Shown: positions 51,991 through 61,947, counted from the first letter of the stretch. The stretch: DNA of 64,000 nucleotides from JAHZKN01 sp965250205 (GCA_965250205.1 CBDFNK010000022.1:124001-188000), one strand, 5' to 3'. Made by a program: numbers and translations. The notes: a model not told the origin generated them from the sequence alone.

Positions 51991-52314
51991 TCACGCTTTT
52001 GGATCTGGCGGGCACTCCGCTGCTGCCGCTTTTGCTGCCTCTGCCAGCAAGCGATGTGTAGGCGCAATGTCATCAGGGGCAATTGCGTTCAGGCTACAAA
52101 ATACGAGCAACGTGGATTCATCGCTCAAGAGGTACTCCAGAACGCCAGCAAGCACTGCCGGTGAGCCTGCTTCACTTCGCAATTGGGCTGGTCCAATTCC
52201 AGTTAAGGCAATAAACCGACCTAAGCGGTCGCCGTCCTGGGCCAAATAGTCGAGACCTTTTAAAGCAATGATTTCAGCATGTTCCAGGTTTGGCAGTTGA
52301 TTTTTATTTGACAT
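51991..52314 (-). CDS. DUF3572 family protein
   Basis: Small protein of 107 residues of the DUF3572 family, a fixture next to divK-pleD in Rhizobiales. It contains ALKGLDYLAQDGDRLGRFIALTGIGPAQLRSEA and ends with a short acidic/proline tail. Mostly helical, no motifs of catalysis or metal binding. Function unknown. It lies opposite divK, with 215 bases between, and is followed on its own strand by the ROK kinase. Confidence 0.85.
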   Translation of the reverse strand: MSNKNQLPNLEHAEIIALKGLDYLAQDGDRLGRFIALTGIGPAQLRSEAGSPAVLAGVLEYLLSDESTLLVFCSLNAIAPDDIAPTHRLLAEAAKAAAAECPPDPKA

Positions 52315-52529
52315 TTATTGGCCTCGAATCGCATCAACAACACATGCAGTCTTAAACAAATCGTTACGGCTTTGTGGTCCAATTGCACCATGCCCGCTCC
52401 ATCAAAGGCGGTGTTTTCTATGAACACGCCTGTTCACCTGAAGCCATCGGGCGAGGGAATGTGAAAGGCGGGTTCTGGACACCGCCGAATCGTAGCACAC
52501 GGGTTGGGTTAAAGGGCAGGATAAGAAAT

Positions 52530-52958
52530 ATGACCCATCAAGAGACGGCGACAGACGTCGACAAGCGCGTGGCAGCATCACCAGATACGAGAAAATCTGT
52601 TCTTATTGTCGAGGACAATGAGCTCAATATGAAGCTGTTTCACGACCTGTTGGATGCGCACGGTTATCGCACCATTCAAACGCGCAACGGGCTTGATGCG
52701 CTGGCATTGGCCAGGGAGCACCGCCCAGATCTGGTGTTGATGGATATTCAATTGCCAGAAGTGTCTGGCTTAGAGGTTACGCGCTGGCTCAAGGAAGATG
52801 ATGAGCTGCGCAATATCCCTGTTGTTGCAGTTACGGCGTTTGCGATGAAGGGTGATGAGGAACGTATCCGTTCCGGTGGATGTGAAGCTTATGTATCTAA
52901 ACCAATCTCTGTGATGTTGTTTCTAGAAACGGTGCGCAAGTACATTGGTGATGCATAA
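52530..52958 (+). CDS. divK: DivK single-domain response regulator
   Basis: Response regulator of 142 residues made of one receiver domain, part of the DivJ-PleC-DivK-CtrA system that times cell division and polarity in alphaproteobacteria. The phosphoacceptor is Asp72 in LVLMDIQLPE, with the acidic pair in VEDNELN and Lys in YVSKPIS. ATG 52530 with GGGCAGGA upstream is taken; the open frame from 52374 would add 52 residues unlike DivK. It is followed 33 bases later by pleD, the normal alphaproteobacterial pair. Confidence 0.93.
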   Translation: MTHQETATDVDKRVAASPDTRKSVLIVEDNELNMKLFHDLLDAHGYRTIQTRNGLDALALAREHRPDLVLMDIQLPEVSGLEVTRWLKEDDELRNIPVVAVTAFAMKGDEERIRSGGCEAYVSKPISVMLFLETVRKYIGDA

Positions 52959-52991
52959 GGTTTTGGGTGTTGTGGGTGTAAGGGTTCAACA

Positions 52992-54362
52992 ATGACCGCG
53001 CGTGTTCTGGTGGTTGATGACATTTTGGCAAACGTAAAGCTGCTCGAGGCGCGTTTGTCAGCTGAGTACTTTGAGGTTCTGTCTGCGTTTAGCGGTCAAG
53101 AGGCATTAGACATTTGCGAGCGTGAGCGTGTCGACGTTGTTTTGCTCGACGTCATGATGCCCGGTATGGACGGATTTGAGGTCTGCAAGCACCTCAAGGA
53201 AAACCCAAAAACACATCACATCCCTGTTGTCATGGTCACGGCATTGGACCAGCCTTCGGATAAGATTCAAGGCTTGGAAAACGGTGCGGATGACTTTCTA
53301 ACCAAACCGGTTGATGACATTGCGTTGATCACGCGGGTCAAAAACCTTGCCCGTTTGAAGATGCTCAACGACGAGATGGTCTTAAGAGCATCGACGGGCA
53401 AGCGACTTGGCATGGCCGACAACGAAGCGCTTGCTAAGGCGCTTACCGGAGGCGGTGGCCGGGTGCTTGTTGTTGATGACCATCCACGCTCAGCGGCGCG
53501 GTTGTCTGAAGCTTTGTCAAAAGCGCATGAAACGGTGATTGAGGGTGATCCTCAACGCGCAATACAGCGTCTGACCAGCGAAGACTATGACCTGCTTGTC
53601 GTTAGCTTGAGTCTTAACGGCTTTGATGGTTTGCGTATTTGTTCCCAAGCGCGCAGCCATGAGCGCTCCAGGCGCTTGCCCATTGTGATCCTGGTGGAGC
53701 CAGGTGATGATGCACGCTTGCTGCGCGGTCTTGACCTTGGTGTTAACGATTACCTGATGCGGCCGATTGATCGTCATGAGATGATGGCGCGAGTGAAGAG
53801 TCAGATCAAACGCAAGCGCCACGCAGACTTCTTGCGCAACTCACTGGAAGAAAGCGTTGAGGCATCGGTGATTGATGCCCTGACCGGCCTACATAATCGC
53901 CGCTATATGGAAAGTCATATGCAAACGCTGCTGACGACCGCCATAGAAGGTAGGCGTCCATTATCGGTGCTGCTGGTCGATATCGACCACTTCAAAAAGG
54001 TCAACGATACCTACGGACATGACGTTGGTGACCTGGTTCTCCAAGAATTTTCAAAACGCTTTGCGCGCAATACCCGTTGCGTTGACCTTGCCTGTCGGTT
54101 AGGTGGCGAAGAGTTTATGATTGTGATGCCGGATACCGACATTGCGCTGGCCTATCAGGTTGGCGAGCGGCTCAGGGCCTGTATTGCAGCCGATCCATTC
54201 TCGATCTCGCTGGATCAATCCATCCGGGTGACCGCTAGCGTCGGCTTGGCGACCCTGGAGCGTCGGGATGACACATCGCAAATTCTTTTCAAAAAAGCTG
54301 ACCAGGCGCTGTATGCGGCCAAACGGAGAGGCCGCAACCGCGTTTCAGCGGATGCTGCCTAA
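52992..54362 (+). CDS. pleD: PleD diguanylate cyclase response regulator
   Basis: Protein of 456 residues with two receiver domains and a GGDEF output domain, matching PleD. Receiver 1 has phosphoacceptor Asp53 in LLDVMMPGMD; receiver 2 (about 154-275) is degenerate, the phosphoacceptor replaced (LLVVSLSLNGFDGL), as in Caulobacter PleD, where it serves dimerisation. The GGEEF active site is at 371-375 and a feedback I-site RxxD at Arg362-Asp365, three residues on from the Caulobacter numbering. It makes cyclic-di-GMP when phosphorylated and controls the motile-to-sessile transition. It lies 33 bases after divK. Confidence 0.95.
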   Translation: MTARVLVVDDILANVKLLEARLSAEYFEVLSAFSGQEALDICERERVDVVLLDVMMPGMDGFEVCKHLKENPKTHHIPVVMVTALDQPSDKIQGLENGADDFLTKPVDDIALITRVKNLARLKMLNDEMVLRASTGKRLGMADNEALAKALTGGGGRVLVVDDHPRSAARLSEALSKAHETVIEGDPQRAIQRLTSEDYDLLVVSLSLNGFDGLRICSQARSHERSRRLPIVILVEPGDDARLLRGLDLGVNDYLMRPIDRHEMMARVKSQIKRKRHADFLRNSLEESVEASVIDALTGLHNRRYMESHMQTLLTTAIEGRRPLSVLLVDIDHFKKVNDTYGHDVGDLVLQEFSKRFARNTRCVDLACRLGGEEFMIVMPDTDIALAYQVGERLRACIAADPFSISLDQSIRVTASVGLATLERRDDTSQILFKKADQALYAAKRRGRNRVSADAA

Positions 54363-55019
54363 AAGGCACTAGACATCAGAGCTTTGCGTGTGCTGAACAC
54401 TCTTTAGTTTTGGCAGGGTGTGCGCGCTGCTTGTTAAGCACGCTGGCAGACAATTCCCCAAAGAGGCTTTCGAATCGAACAACGGCGACACATGATTGCC
54501 ATGAGTCAAGCTCAAACTTGCATCTTATGGTCACTTCTGACACAATGCATAGGAGGGGTCTCTGTACTGGTGCGGAATTTCACGACTTTAATCTCACCTT
54601 TTTTGGGGTGAGCGGTCGCTTGGTGACGTACTCGTCCAGAACAAAAGGTTTTGGGTTCCCGCTTGCTATCAGGTCCGCCGCATCTCCTGGTGGCGCGGGG
54701 CACGTAGTTAGGTCAAGGCAGCTGGGGAGGCCTCCTCCTCTGGCAGGCATTTTCCGGGCTACGACACCAAGCGTTCTGTCTACGCCCTCTTTGACAGGCG
54801 TTTGGTCACCAGGCCAAGGGTTGTGACGTACTCGGATTGCTTACCCCGCTGCCGAGCAGTTGCAGCCCTTGGCTGAGTTTTTTTAAGGTGATCTCTTAAG
54901 GTTTCTTTGACCGTCAGGGCCAACAGCTCAGGCCAAGAAGGTCGATTGCACGTCATGTTCCAGGAGGGTGCATCAGCCCTCATCATATGGTGGTTAGGCG
55001 CCACCATCAGTCCGTCTAC
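54363..55019. other. 657-bp stretch between pleD and rpmG, no gene recognised
   Basis: No protein family or standard structural RNA (RNase P, tmRNA, SRP or 6S) could be recognised; the reading frames are short and unlike known products. It contains a hairpin CTCACC-TTTTTTGG-GGTGAG at about 54593-54612 and two copies of TGACGTACTCG (54624 and 54826 areas) about 200 bases apart. In related genomes this site may hold a further gene; the stretch may be decayed or may hold an RNA. Confidence 0.4.
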
Positions 55020-55187
55020 TTATTTGATTTTTGCTTCTTTGAACTCGACGTGCTTGCGTACGACTGGATCGTACTTCTTGAACACCATTTTTTCTGTCGT
55101 GTTGCGCGGGTTTTTCCTTGTAACGTAGAAGAAGCCTGTGCCTGCGGTCGACTGCAGTTTGATTTTCTGGGTAACTGATTTGGCCAT
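55020..55187 (-). CDS. rpmG: 50S ribosomal protein L33
   Basis: Ribosomal protein bL33 of 55 residues. It starts MAKSVTQKIKLQSTAGTGFF, and ends VRKHVEFKEAKIK; basic throughout. There are no cysteine ligands (the C-minus, zinc-independent type). An upstream open frame to 55256 overlaps the NUDIX gene and is not used; the MAK start is family-standard. It is the last gene of a minus-strand series topA-rnr-DUF983-NUDIX-rpmG. Confidence 0.96.
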   Translation of the reverse strand: MAKSVTQKIKLQSTAGTGFFYVTRKNPRNTTEKMVFKKYDPVVRKHVEFKEAKIK

Positions 55188-55252
55188 GAGTGTTCGCCTG
55201 AAAATAGGTGTTTGCGAATAGAAGCGGCAACATACTTGGGTTGCTTGGAGTG

Positions 55253-56002
55253 TCAAGCTATGCCGTCTTGGTGTGACAACAACACCCTCTCAAAGGTTTG
55301 GTTTTGATAGTGATAGAATGGCACTCGGGCCTGATTTGTCACGCTTTGATCAGGCGCAGTGAGGCGCTCCAGATCGGCCAGTATATGGTGTGTAATACTG
55401 GCGATGTCGCGACCTCGAGCCTCCTCTAGTGACACCCAGTCGATATCATCAAGTTCGTCATCAGTTGGTTCAACACGGGTTGTGATGTTGGTCGCTGAGG
55501 CCCAGAAGAACCGTGTATCGTAGCGTCGTGGCCGCCCTGGTGGGGTAATGGCGCGGGCGAAGAAGTGAAGCCCTGAAGGATCTGGACAATGTCCTGTATC
55601 AAAAAAGCGCTGCCAACCCGACGGCAACGTTTCCTGCTGGCGGGGTGCGCAGTATCCTACAACAACACCGGTTTCTTCAAATGTTTCGCGTATTGCAGTC
55701 AAAGCGAGCGCATGCATGTCAGCAGGTGTTGTGTTTTCGGCTACCGATTGCATCAAAAGATTTTGATTGTGCGGCGATAATGGGCGCGCTGGGAGAATGC
55801 TCGAGTCACTCGGCTCAAAGCGCCCGCCTGGGAAAACGTATTTGTTTGGCAGAAACGCTGTGTCAGGATGGCGCCGACCCATCAACACACAAACAGTGTT
55901 GTTATGATCTATCTTGGTGATGACCAGGCTTGCCGCATCACACACGCGTTGTTGACTTTGGTCGGCTTCGTTGGATGGTGCAGGGGGCTCTAAAGGCGGC
56001 AT
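55253..56002 (-). CDS. NUDIX hydrolase (NUDT19-like)
   Basis: NUDIX protein of 249 residues. The Nudix box is split: FPGGRFEPSD at 57-66 and, after an insertion of about 40 residues, AIRETFEETGVVVG at 103-116, the arrangement of NUDT19/NUDT7-type CoA hydrolases. The reaction is probably pyrophosphate-bond cleavage of an acyl-CoA or nucleotide; exact substrate unknown. It stands between DUF983 and rpmG, as in many Rhizobiales. Confidence 0.85.
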   Translation of the reverse strand: MPPLEPPAPSNEADQSQQRVCDAASLVITKIDHNNTVCVLMGRRHPDTAFLPNKYVFPGGRFEPSDSSILPARPLSPHNQNLLMQSVAENTTPADMHALALTAIRETFEETGVVVGYCAPRQQETLPSGWQRFFDTGHCPDPSGLHFFARAITPPGRPRRYDTRFFWASATNITTRVEPTDDELDDIDWVSLEEARGRDIASITHHILADLERLTAPDQSVTNQARVPFYHYQNQTFERVLLSHQDGIA

Positions 56003-56017
56003 CGCCGAAAGGCTCCA

Positions 56018-56482
56018 CTATTTCTGCAGGGGCTCGGGTGTCGCTGCCAAATCAAATGGGTCAGGTTCTGCATTGGCGTCAAACCCGTGCATACGCAGCG
56101 CCCATTGCAGGCCAACAAACAATCCTTTGACACGAGGTAGAATGGTGAGGCTGAGGACCAGCAGTAACGGCATCCAGATGGCCAAGTGCACCCAAGTTGC
56201 CGGCGCATAAACTTGCTCTAAAATCAATATGCCTGGGATGATGATATGCCCGACAATGAAGATTGTGATGTAGGGCGGTGCATCATCTGCACGCTGATGG
56301 TGCAACTCTTCTTTGCACGTTGGGCACGTGTCATGGACTTTGAGATAGCTTGAATAGAGCGCACCTTCGCCACATGCGGGGCACGTGTGCGCAAGCCCAC
56401 GGCGCATGGCCTGCCAGGAACTACGTTCTTGGGCAGCGTTGGCTGCGTGGGGGTCATTTTCGATCTCTATCATGACCGCCAT
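56018..56482 (-). CDS. DUF983 membrane protein
   Basis: Inner-membrane protein of 154 residues in the DUF983 family. The N-terminal cytoplasmic part has a zinc-ribbon-like set of four cysteines, CPACG and CPTCK, then two membrane spans (about residues 73-92 and 100-119). ATG 56482 and 56473 are both possible starts. It lies 79 bases after rnr and 15 before the NUDIX gene on the same strand. Function unknown; a role at the membrane close to RNA or cell-wall enzymes is only a guess from synteny. Confidence 0.85.
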   Translation of the reverse strand: MAVMIEIENDPHAANAAQERSSWQAMRRGLAHTCPACGEGALYSSYLKVHDTCPTCKEELHHQRADDAPPYITIFIVGHIIIPGILILEQVYAPATWVHLAIWMPLLLVLSLTILPRVKGLFVGLQWALRMHGFDANAEPDPFDLAATPEPLQK

Positions 56483-56561
56483 CAGATCGTGGCAGGCCCC
56501 GTTACGTCAAGGGGCGAACGGTCGCGTTGTCGGAGCCAGGGGCGTTATTTTGCCAAGCGAC

Positions 56562-58886
56562 CTATCTTGCCCTGCGTCTCATCTTACGCTGTGTCCGCCG
56601 ACCCGTGCTGCCATGTGGACCGATGCGAGATGTTTTTCGCGCCGTTAAGTGACTTTTTTTGCCTTCGCTCAACATTTCAAACCTGAGCGCTCCAGCCGTT
56701 GGGATTGCCTCAACAAGACGCACTTCAACGTCGTCGCCGAGGCGATAGGTTAGCCGCGATTTTGTATCGATCAACGCCATTGCCGTTTCGATGAAGTCGT
56801 AATAACCGCCCTCAAGTGTCGAGATTGGCACAAAGCCATCCGCCCCCGTATCCGCAAGGCGCACGAAGAGACCGGCGCGGGCGACGCCAGAAATGCGGGC
56901 CTTGAAGGTGGCTCCAATACGATCAGCGAGATGGGTGGCGATCAAGCGGTCAATGGTTTCGCGTTCAGCGGCCATTGCACGACGCTCTGTTTGAGAAATT
57001 GCTTTGGCGATGTCGCCAAGGTCACCAAAGTGTTCATTGGCTAAGCCATCATCACCGAGTTTAAGGGCGCGCACTAACGCACGATGAACGATTAGATCGG
57101 CATAGCGACGGATTGGCGAGGTGAAATGAGCATAGCGCGCCAAATGCAATCCGAAGTGTCCGCGGTTGTCGGTGGCGTATTCGGCCTGTGCCTGGCTGCG
57201 CAAAACCATTTCATGGACAAGATCTTTTGTTGGCAGGTCCTTGACCTTCTCCATGATGACATTAAGTGCCTTGGGCGTGATGTCCGCAGTTGGCGGAATT
57301 TTGATGTCCAAAGTTTCCAGGAAGTCACGTAGCGCTTTGACCTTTTCTTTGGACGGCTGTTCATGGACACGATAGATCAGCGGGATTTTGTTGCGCTCAA
57401 GTGTTTCGGCGGCTGCAACGTTGGCCTGAATCATAAATTCTTCAATGAGTTTGTGCGCCGTAAGCCGCTCCGGTACGATTACACGATCAACCTGCCCCTT
57501 TTTGTTGAGTAGGATTTTGCGCTCAGGTAAATCGAGCTCAAGGGGACTACGTTTTTGGCGTGCCTTGAGAATAGTCCTATAGGCGGCAAGCAATGGTTTG
57601 AGTACATCTTGAGCAAGGTCGCCATGTTCTGGAGCGGGTTTGTTGTCAAAGGCAGCCTGCGCTTGTTGATAGCTGAGTTTTGCGTGCGAGCGCATAAGCG
57701 CACGCACAAAGCTATGCGAAATTTTTGAACCGTTGGCGTTGAATACCATTTTGACGGCAAGGCACGGGCGCTCTTCATTTTCGCGCAGCGAACACAGGTC
57801 GTTTGATATTCGTTCGGGCAACATTGGTACGACACGGTCGGGAAAATAAGCCGAATTGGCGCGCAGACGTGCTTCACGGTCAAGCTTGGTCCCCGGTTGG
57901 ACGTAGTGCGCAACGTCAGCAATAGCAACAATTACGACATGGCCGCCGGCATTTTTTTCATTGTCGTCCGGCATGGCGAAGACGGCATCGTCGTGGTCGC
58001 GCGCGTCCGCTGGATCAATAGTGATCAGTGGCATATCTCTGAGATCCGCGCGGCCCCCTAATGTTGACGGTTTAAGTTTTGGAAGTTCCTCTAAAACAGC
58101 CTCAGGAAAGGTATCAGGTAGGCCATGGGCATGGACTGCAATCAATGAGATTTGCTGTTGTGTGTCCGGGTTTCCAAGTGTCTCAACAACACGCGCCTCG
58201 GACAGGCGATGACGACCAGACTTTGCCAATTCAAAGCGCGCAAGATCTCCATCTTTCGCGCCTTGCTGATTGTCCACAGAGATACGCCAGCTTTTGAGTT
58301 GTTTGCGATCAATAGGCTCAATCATACCCCCGCCTCCTTTGGCATGGGCGCGAAAGATGCCAAGGAGGCGTCGCTCTGACCGTGGCAGGCGGCGAATGGG
58401 TGCTGCCTCGTAGGCGATTGTCGATGTGAGTTCGACACCACCATCGTTGTCGCCAGAAGTGGCAATGGGCAATGGCTCAATACGTGCAAGCACACGATCA
58501 CCGACACCGATTGAAATAGCGTGTCTGTCTTTCGGGTTGAGCACCATTCGGACCAGGGGTTTTGGGCCTTCGCCCAAATCCCAAACAGCGGGCTCACCAA
58601 TCACATCGCCGTCTTGGTCCGTGCGCACCATGTTGAGCACGGCGACATTGGCCAGCGCGCCGCGGCGGCGCAGTTCTTTCTTGTTACCGGCCAGCAAACC
58701 GTCATTCGCCAATTCTTCCAAAAGGGTTTTAAGGCCTCGACGGCCATCGCCACGAATATTGAAATGGCGTGCGATGTCGCGCTTGGAAACTTTTTGCTCG
58801 GAGGATTGAATGAAATTGAGGATGTCGGTTTTCGATGGCAGCTTGGGCGTGGCTGCTTTGCGAGACGCTTTCGATTTGTTTGCCAC
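56562..58886 (-). CDS. rnr: ribonuclease R
   Basis: RNase R, 3'-5' exoribonuclease of 774 residues. N-terminal winged-helix (KTDILNFIQSSEQKVSKRDIARHF), cold-shock/OB domains, the RNB catalytic domain with TIDPADARDHDDA (Asp291, 297, 299, 300 hold the two Mg2+), and a C-terminal S1 domain (ATFKARISGVARAGLFVRLADTGADGFV), followed by a short basic tail (KTSRIGPHGSTGRRTQRKMRRRAR-like). Start GTG 58886 with GAGG upstream. It degrades structured RNA. It follows topA after 11 bases. Confidence 0.96.
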   Translation of the reverse strand: MANKSKASRKAATPKLPSKTDILNFIQSSEQKVSKRDIARHFNIRGDGRRGLKTLLEELANDGLLAGNKKELRRRGALANVAVLNMVRTDQDGDVIGEPAVWDLGEGPKPLVRMVLNPKDRHAISIGVGDRVLARIEPLPIATSGDNDGGVELTSTIAYEAAPIRRLPRSERRLLGIFRAHAKGGGGMIEPIDRKQLKSWRISVDNQQGAKDGDLARFELAKSGRHRLSEARVVETLGNPDTQQQISLIAVHAHGLPDTFPEAVLEELPKLKPSTLGGRADLRDMPLITIDPADARDHDDAVFAMPDDNEKNAGGHVVIVAIADVAHYVQPGTKLDREARLRANSAYFPDRVVPMLPERISNDLCSLRENEERPCLAVKMVFNANGSKISHSFVRALMRSHAKLSYQQAQAAFDNKPAPEHGDLAQDVLKPLLAAYRTILKARQKRSPLELDLPERKILLNKKGQVDRVIVPERLTAHKLIEEFMIQANVAAAETLERNKIPLIYRVHEQPSKEKVKALRDFLETLDIKIPPTADITPKALNVIMEKVKDLPTKDLVHEMVLRSQAQAEYATDNRGHFGLHLARYAHFTSPIRRYADLIVHRALVRALKLGDDGLANEHFGDLGDIAKAISQTERRAMAAERETIDRLIATHLADRIGATFKARISGVARAGLFVRLADTGADGFVPISTLEGGYYDFIETAMALIDTKSRLTYRLGDDVEVRLVEAIPTAGALRFEMLSEGKKSHLTARKTSRIGPHGSTGRRTQRKMRRRAR

Positions 58887-58897
58887 GCCGGCCTCGA

Positions 58898-61639
58898 TTA
58901 GGTTGCTGACTTGGTTTTTGCAGGCTTGGCCTTGGTCTTTTTAGCTGCCGCCTTTTTAGCGGGGGCTTTCTTTTTTGCTGCCGGTTTAGCTTTGGCCTTT
59001 TTCGCAGCAGGCTTTTTCTTTGCTGCGGCTTTCTTTTTGGCAGGCTTTTTCAATTTCACTTTAGATGCACGCTCGGCCAATAGCACAACCGCTTCATCAA
59101 CTGTTATCTTGGCCGGATCTGAGCTTTTCGGCACAGTCGCGTTGATCTTGTTGTGTGAAACATAAGGTCCATAACGCCCGTCCAGAACCTCAATCTTGCC
59201 GCCTTCAGTTGGGTGTTCGCCAAGCTCCTGAATGATTTTTTTAGCCGCTGCACCGCGTCCAAAATGCTTGCCCTTACCAGCCCGTTTTTCGGCCAGCAAA
59301 GTCACAGCACGATTGATGCCAACGGAAAATATCTCTTCTACATTTTCAACATTGGCATAGGTCTTTTGGCCCTCAGCATTTTCATGCACCACAAAGGGTC
59401 CATAGCGGCCAAGTCCTGCGGTTATCATATTGCCGTCTTCGGGATGTGCGCCGACTTCGCGCGGCAATGAAATCAGTTTCAGCGCATACTCTAGGTCAAC
59501 CTCGCCTGCATCTATGCCTTTTGGGATGGATGCGTTCTTTGGCTTTTCGCCTTCGCCGGCTGCTGCCTGTTGAATGTAGGGCCCAAACCTTCCTGTGCGC
59601 ACCGTGATTGCGAGGCCGGTGTCTGGATGGACGCCCAACTCTTTACCGTCAATCATATTTGCGTCGTTATCGCTGCTGGTTGAAAGCTGGCGGGTGAAGT
59701 TGCACTCCGGATAGTTTTCGCAGCCGATGAAGGCACCAAACTTGCCCGATATTTTAAGGCTTAGGCGCCCTGAGTCACACTTTGGGCATTTGCGCGAATC
59801 TGAAACGCCTTCCTTTGGTGGGAAGATGTGCGGTCCAAGCATATCGTTAAGCGCATCGAGCACTTCACTGACGCGCAAGTCCTTGATCTCACCTATGGCC
59901 GCCGTGAAGTCACGCCAGAAGTCCCGGAGGACGTCCTTCCATTCAAGTGAGCCATTAGAAATGAGATCGAGTTGGCTCTCAAGATTGGCGGTGAAATCAA
60001 ATTCGACATAACGCTGGAAGAAGCTCTCCAAAAAGGCGATGACGAGACGGCCTTTATCTTCCGGCACCAAACGTTTTCGGTCTGTACGAACATAGTCACG
60101 GTCCTGCAGAACGGCCAGTGTCGATGCGTAGGTTGATGGACGGCCAATGCCGAGTTCTTCCATGCGTTTCACGAGCGTCGCTTCGGTGAACCGCGGTGGT
60201 GGCTGGGTAAAGTGTTGGTTTGCGTCGATGCCTTGATCTGAGAGTTTTTCGCCTTCTTTCAAAGGCGGTAGACGGCGGTCACCGTCGTCCTTTTCGCTGG
60301 GATCTTCTTTGCCCTTGCTGGCTTTCAGTCGCTCATCACGGCCTTCATCATAGGCCTTCAAGAACCCATCAAAGACGACAACAGAGCCATTGGCGCGGAC
60401 CGTGTAGTCTTTGCCATCTTTACCTGCAACATCAATGTCCGCCCGGGTCTGGGCAATTTCAGCGGACGCCATCTGGCTCGCAATGGCGCGTTTCCAGATC
60501 AAGTCATAAAGCTTTGCCTGCTCGCCATTGAGGCGCTTGGCAAGATTGGAGGGTTTGCGGGCAATATCCGTTGGGCGAATGGCTTCATGCGCTTCCTGCG
60601 CATTCTTAGCCTTCGTTTTATAAACGCGTGGTGATTTTGGTATGTAGCGCGCGCCATAATCTGAGGAGACCTGATCGCGAATGGTGGCTACAGCTTCGGG
60701 CACAATCTGCACACCGTCAGTACGCATGTAGGTGATCAGACCAACGGTTTCACCACCAATGTCGACGCCTTCATAAAGGCGTTGGGCGACCTGCATGGTT
60801 TGTTTGGCGGAAAAGCCGAGTTTTCGAGAGGCGTCCTGTTGCAAGGTCGATGTCGTGAAGGGTGCATATGGGTTGCGTTTGGTTGCCTTTTCTTCGATTG
60901 ACTGGACCGCAAATGCGCTACCCTCAATGGCAGATTTGATGGCAGTGGCGGCGGTTTCTGTCTTGATGTCGAGTTTCTTAAGTGCGGTTTTGTCAATCTC
61001 GGTCAGACGCGCTTCAACATCTTCGCCTTTCGCCGTCTTGAGGTTTGCGATGATGCTCCAGTATTCGTCTGAATTGAAGGCCTCAATTTCTGCTTCGCGA
61101 TCGCAGATCAACCGCAACGCGACCGATTGTACGCGTCCTGCAGAGCGCGCACCCGGCAACTTGCGCCACAACACTGGCGACAACGTAAAGCCAACCAGAT
61201 AATCCAGAGCACGCCGGGCGAGATACGCTGACACCAAGGGTTGGTCGATTTGGCGCGGGTTGGCGAGTGCCGTTTGGATTGCCTGCTTGGTGACCGCATT
61301 GAATGCGACCCGTTCAATTGCAAGCGTCTTCTTAAGTGCTTTACGCTTTGTGAGAATGTCGAGGATGTGCCACGAAATGGCTTCGCCTTCGCGGTCAGGG
61401 TCAGTGGCCAAAATCAGTTTGTCGGCAGATTTCACAGCGTCTGCGATTTCTTTGACGATCTTTTTCGACCTGGCGTCGACATCCCAGTGCATCGTGAAGT
61501 CATTGTCAGGTTCGACGGAACCATCCTTCGACGGTAGGTCGCGTACATGCCCATAGGAGGCGATGACTTTATAGTCAGGGCCCAGATATTTATTGATGGT
61601 TTTGGCTTTGGCAGCCGATTCAACAATGACGACGTTCAT
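58898..61639 (-). CDS. topA: DNA topoisomerase I
   Basis: Type IA topoisomerase of 913 residues that relaxes negative supercoils. Toprim motifs ESAAKAKTI (start) and DPDREGEAISWHI, and the catalytic tyrosine Tyr304 in LITYMRTDG. One zinc finger of the usual Topo I C-terminal set is clear (CPKCDSGRLSLK then CENYPEC), followed by further zinc-free repeats of the KTYANVENVEE type, and a Lys/Ala-rich tail of about 55 residues. Start ATG 61639 (MNVVIVESAAKAKTINKYLG) has GGAAG just upstream, so the open frame to 61702 is not used. In many relatives dprA precedes topA; here no dprA lies upstream. Confidence 0.96.
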   Translation of the reverse strand: MNVVIVESAAKAKTINKYLGPDYKVIASYGHVRDLPSKDGSVEPDNDFTMHWDVDARSKKIVKEIADAVKSADKLILATDPDREGEAISWHILDILTKRKALKKTLAIERVAFNAVTKQAIQTALANPRQIDQPLVSAYLARRALDYLVGFTLSPVLWRKLPGARSAGRVQSVALRLICDREAEIEAFNSDEYWSIIANLKTAKGEDVEARLTEIDKTALKKLDIKTETAATAIKSAIEGSAFAVQSIEEKATKRNPYAPFTTSTLQQDASRKLGFSAKQTMQVAQRLYEGVDIGGETVGLITYMRTDGVQIVPEAVATIRDQVSSDYGARYIPKSPRVYKTKAKNAQEAHEAIRPTDIARKPSNLAKRLNGEQAKLYDLIWKRAIASQMASAEIAQTRADIDVAGKDGKDYTVRANGSVVVFDGFLKAYDEGRDERLKASKGKEDPSEKDDGDRRLPPLKEGEKLSDQGIDANQHFTQPPPRFTEATLVKRMEELGIGRPSTYASTLAVLQDRDYVRTDRKRLVPEDKGRLVIAFLESFFQRYVEFDFTANLESQLDLISNGSLEWKDVLRDFWRDFTAAIGEIKDLRVSEVLDALNDMLGPHIFPPKEGVSDSRKCPKCDSGRLSLKISGKFGAFIGCENYPECNFTRQLSTSSDNDANMIDGKELGVHPDTGLAITVRTGRFGPYIQQAAAGEGEKPKNASIPKGIDAGEVDLEYALKLISLPREVGAHPEDGNMITAGLGRYGPFVVHENAEGQKTYANVENVEEIFSVGINRAVTLLAEKRAGKGKHFGRGAAAKKIIQELGEHPTEGGKIEVLDGRYGPYVSHNKINATVPKSSDPAKITVDEAVVLLAERASKVKLKKPAKKKAAAKKKPAAKKAKAKPAAKKKAPAKKAAAKKTKAKPAKTKSAT

Positions 61640-61892
61640 GTCTTCCGATCCGGACCGGACGCAGCTCGTGCGACCTAAAGGGAATGAGATAGTGGGCGGC
61701 ATGGGCGTCGGGAACAGCCCGGCACCAATGGCGCGCGAAAATGGTGGAGATGAGCCCCGCTGTCAAACTGTGCTTTGAAACCGGGCTCGCGGGAGGGGCG
61801 TTTTGGCCCTATTTGGCCGGTCAAGACCGGTCTGGAGCACAGACTGGCCTTCAAGGTCTGAGCTCCAGGTCTTCATTCCAGGCTTGGGCTCC
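61640..61892. other. intergenic with GGCC-rich repeats
   Basis: Promoter side of topA and downstream side of the small exported gene. A palindrome-like GGCCGGTCAAGACCGGTC and several GGTCT and GCTCCA direct repeats are visible (61810-61890), but nothing that I can call. No gene. Confidence 0.4.
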
Positions 61893-61947
61893 AAAAAGAA
61901 ATCACCGGGCTGACCAGGGCCATTTTGGCCTCGGTCAACCAGGTGAT
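61893..61947 (-). terminator. long Rho-independent terminator
   Basis: On the minus strand, a long stem begins ATCACCTGG, passes through GGCC/GGCC around a central AAAAT loop and closes CCGGTGAT, followed by TTTCTTTTTGG. It ends transcription of the small exported gene at 61980-62237. Confidence 0.85.

Noticed and set aside
54512..55007. Minus-strand small frames between pleD and rpmG, and the idea of RNase P or tmRNA there
   Set aside because: The proteins resemble no family, and the expected conserved core sequences of those RNAs were not found.
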